From Lentibacillus sediminis (lineage in GTDB: Bacteria; Bacillota; Bacilli; Bacillales; Amphibacillaceae), in contig NZ_NIXK01000006.1 in NCBI RefSeq assembly GCF_002763455.1, positions 124,001 to 188,000 of the forward strand: 64,000 nucleotides of DNA, given 5' to 3'. This document shows positions 63,941 to 64,000 of the stretch, piece by piece. The position numbers and the translations under genes are program-made. The notes below the pieces were generated by a model. The model was not told the DNA's origin and made no database searches. It saw only the letters and a program-made list of their open reading frames with translations. How positions within the stretch are numbered: position 1 is the first letter of the stretch; every line of letters starts with the position of its first letter.

Positions 63941-64000
63941 TCAACTGATTCTTCCTATCAATGACATAATCATTTCTCCGTATTTCTCTCCCATTAAAAG
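63941..64000 (-). CDS. Possible C-terminal end of a further gene (partial)
   Basis: The minus strand is open from the window edge to a TGA at 63943-63941, reading LLMGEKYGEMIMSLIGRIS. The 20 codons are too few to assign a family. It would be the next upstream gene of the glycan-type cluster, 153 bases before the glycosyltransferase. Could be chance. Confidence 0.25.
   Translation of the reverse strand, partial: LLMGEKYGEMIMSLIGRIS

Overview
The window looks like a chromosomal segment of a low-to-medium GC Gram-positive spore-former of the family Bacillaceae, probably a halotolerant or marine relative of Virgibacillus, Oceanobacillus or Lentibacillus. Reasons: strong AAGGAGG-type ribosome sites with many TTG and GTG starts, T-box leaders, an L20-type leader before infC-rpmI-rplT, a SigW-type promoter, sporulation genes (ytxC, ytvI), and gene order matching Bacillus subtilis in two long blocks. 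The genus is an inference from general similarity; no search was run.

Layout. (1) 0-14 kb is a conserved block, mostly on the minus strand: a lytic transglycosylase tail, ysdC, dUTPase, ysdB, a TVP38/TMEM64 protein, ysdA, rplT-rpmI-infC with its leader, a 20-bp tandem repeat, thrS with T-box, ytxC, dnaI-dnaB-nrdR, a small conserved protein and gapB. (2) 14-42 kb is an accessory block that sits between gapB and coaE, which are near neighbours in B. subtilis. It carries a soluble chemotaxis receptor pair, proBA with a proline T-box, an aminotransferase-serA operon, and then about 30 mostly short, AT-rich, minus-strand genes: GNAT, NUDIX, MazG, ASCH, HAD, ABC-2 exporter, MFS plus LysR, membrane peptides and three genes broken by in-frame stop codons. 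(3) 42-58 kb is conserved again: coaE-mutM-polA, phoPR, a MaoC-like gene, citZ-icd-mdh, ytvI, fxsA and pfkA-pyk. (4) 58-64 kb leaves the conserved order: a membrane-anchored metallophosphoesterase, then a glycan-type cluster of glycosyltransferase, ABC flippase and a kinase-like protein.

How the genes work together. Central carbon metabolism is represented by gapB, pfkA, pyk, citZ, icd and mdh; translation by thrS and infC-rpmI-rplT, each under RNA-level feedback control; replication and repair by dnaB/dnaI, polA, mutM and nrdR; amino-acid supply by proBA and serA.

The most striking non-coding signal is a dispersed family of about 120-bp imperfect palindromes, eight full copies and one fragment. 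Their end sequences differ between copies but stay self-complementary within each copy, which points to selection on a folded structure. Other notable signals are the 16-unit 20-bp array in the thrS 3' UTR, a recurrent ATTAAAGGGCC-type motif between the small genes of the accessory block, an AUU start for infC, and three nonsense-disrupted genes in the accessory block.
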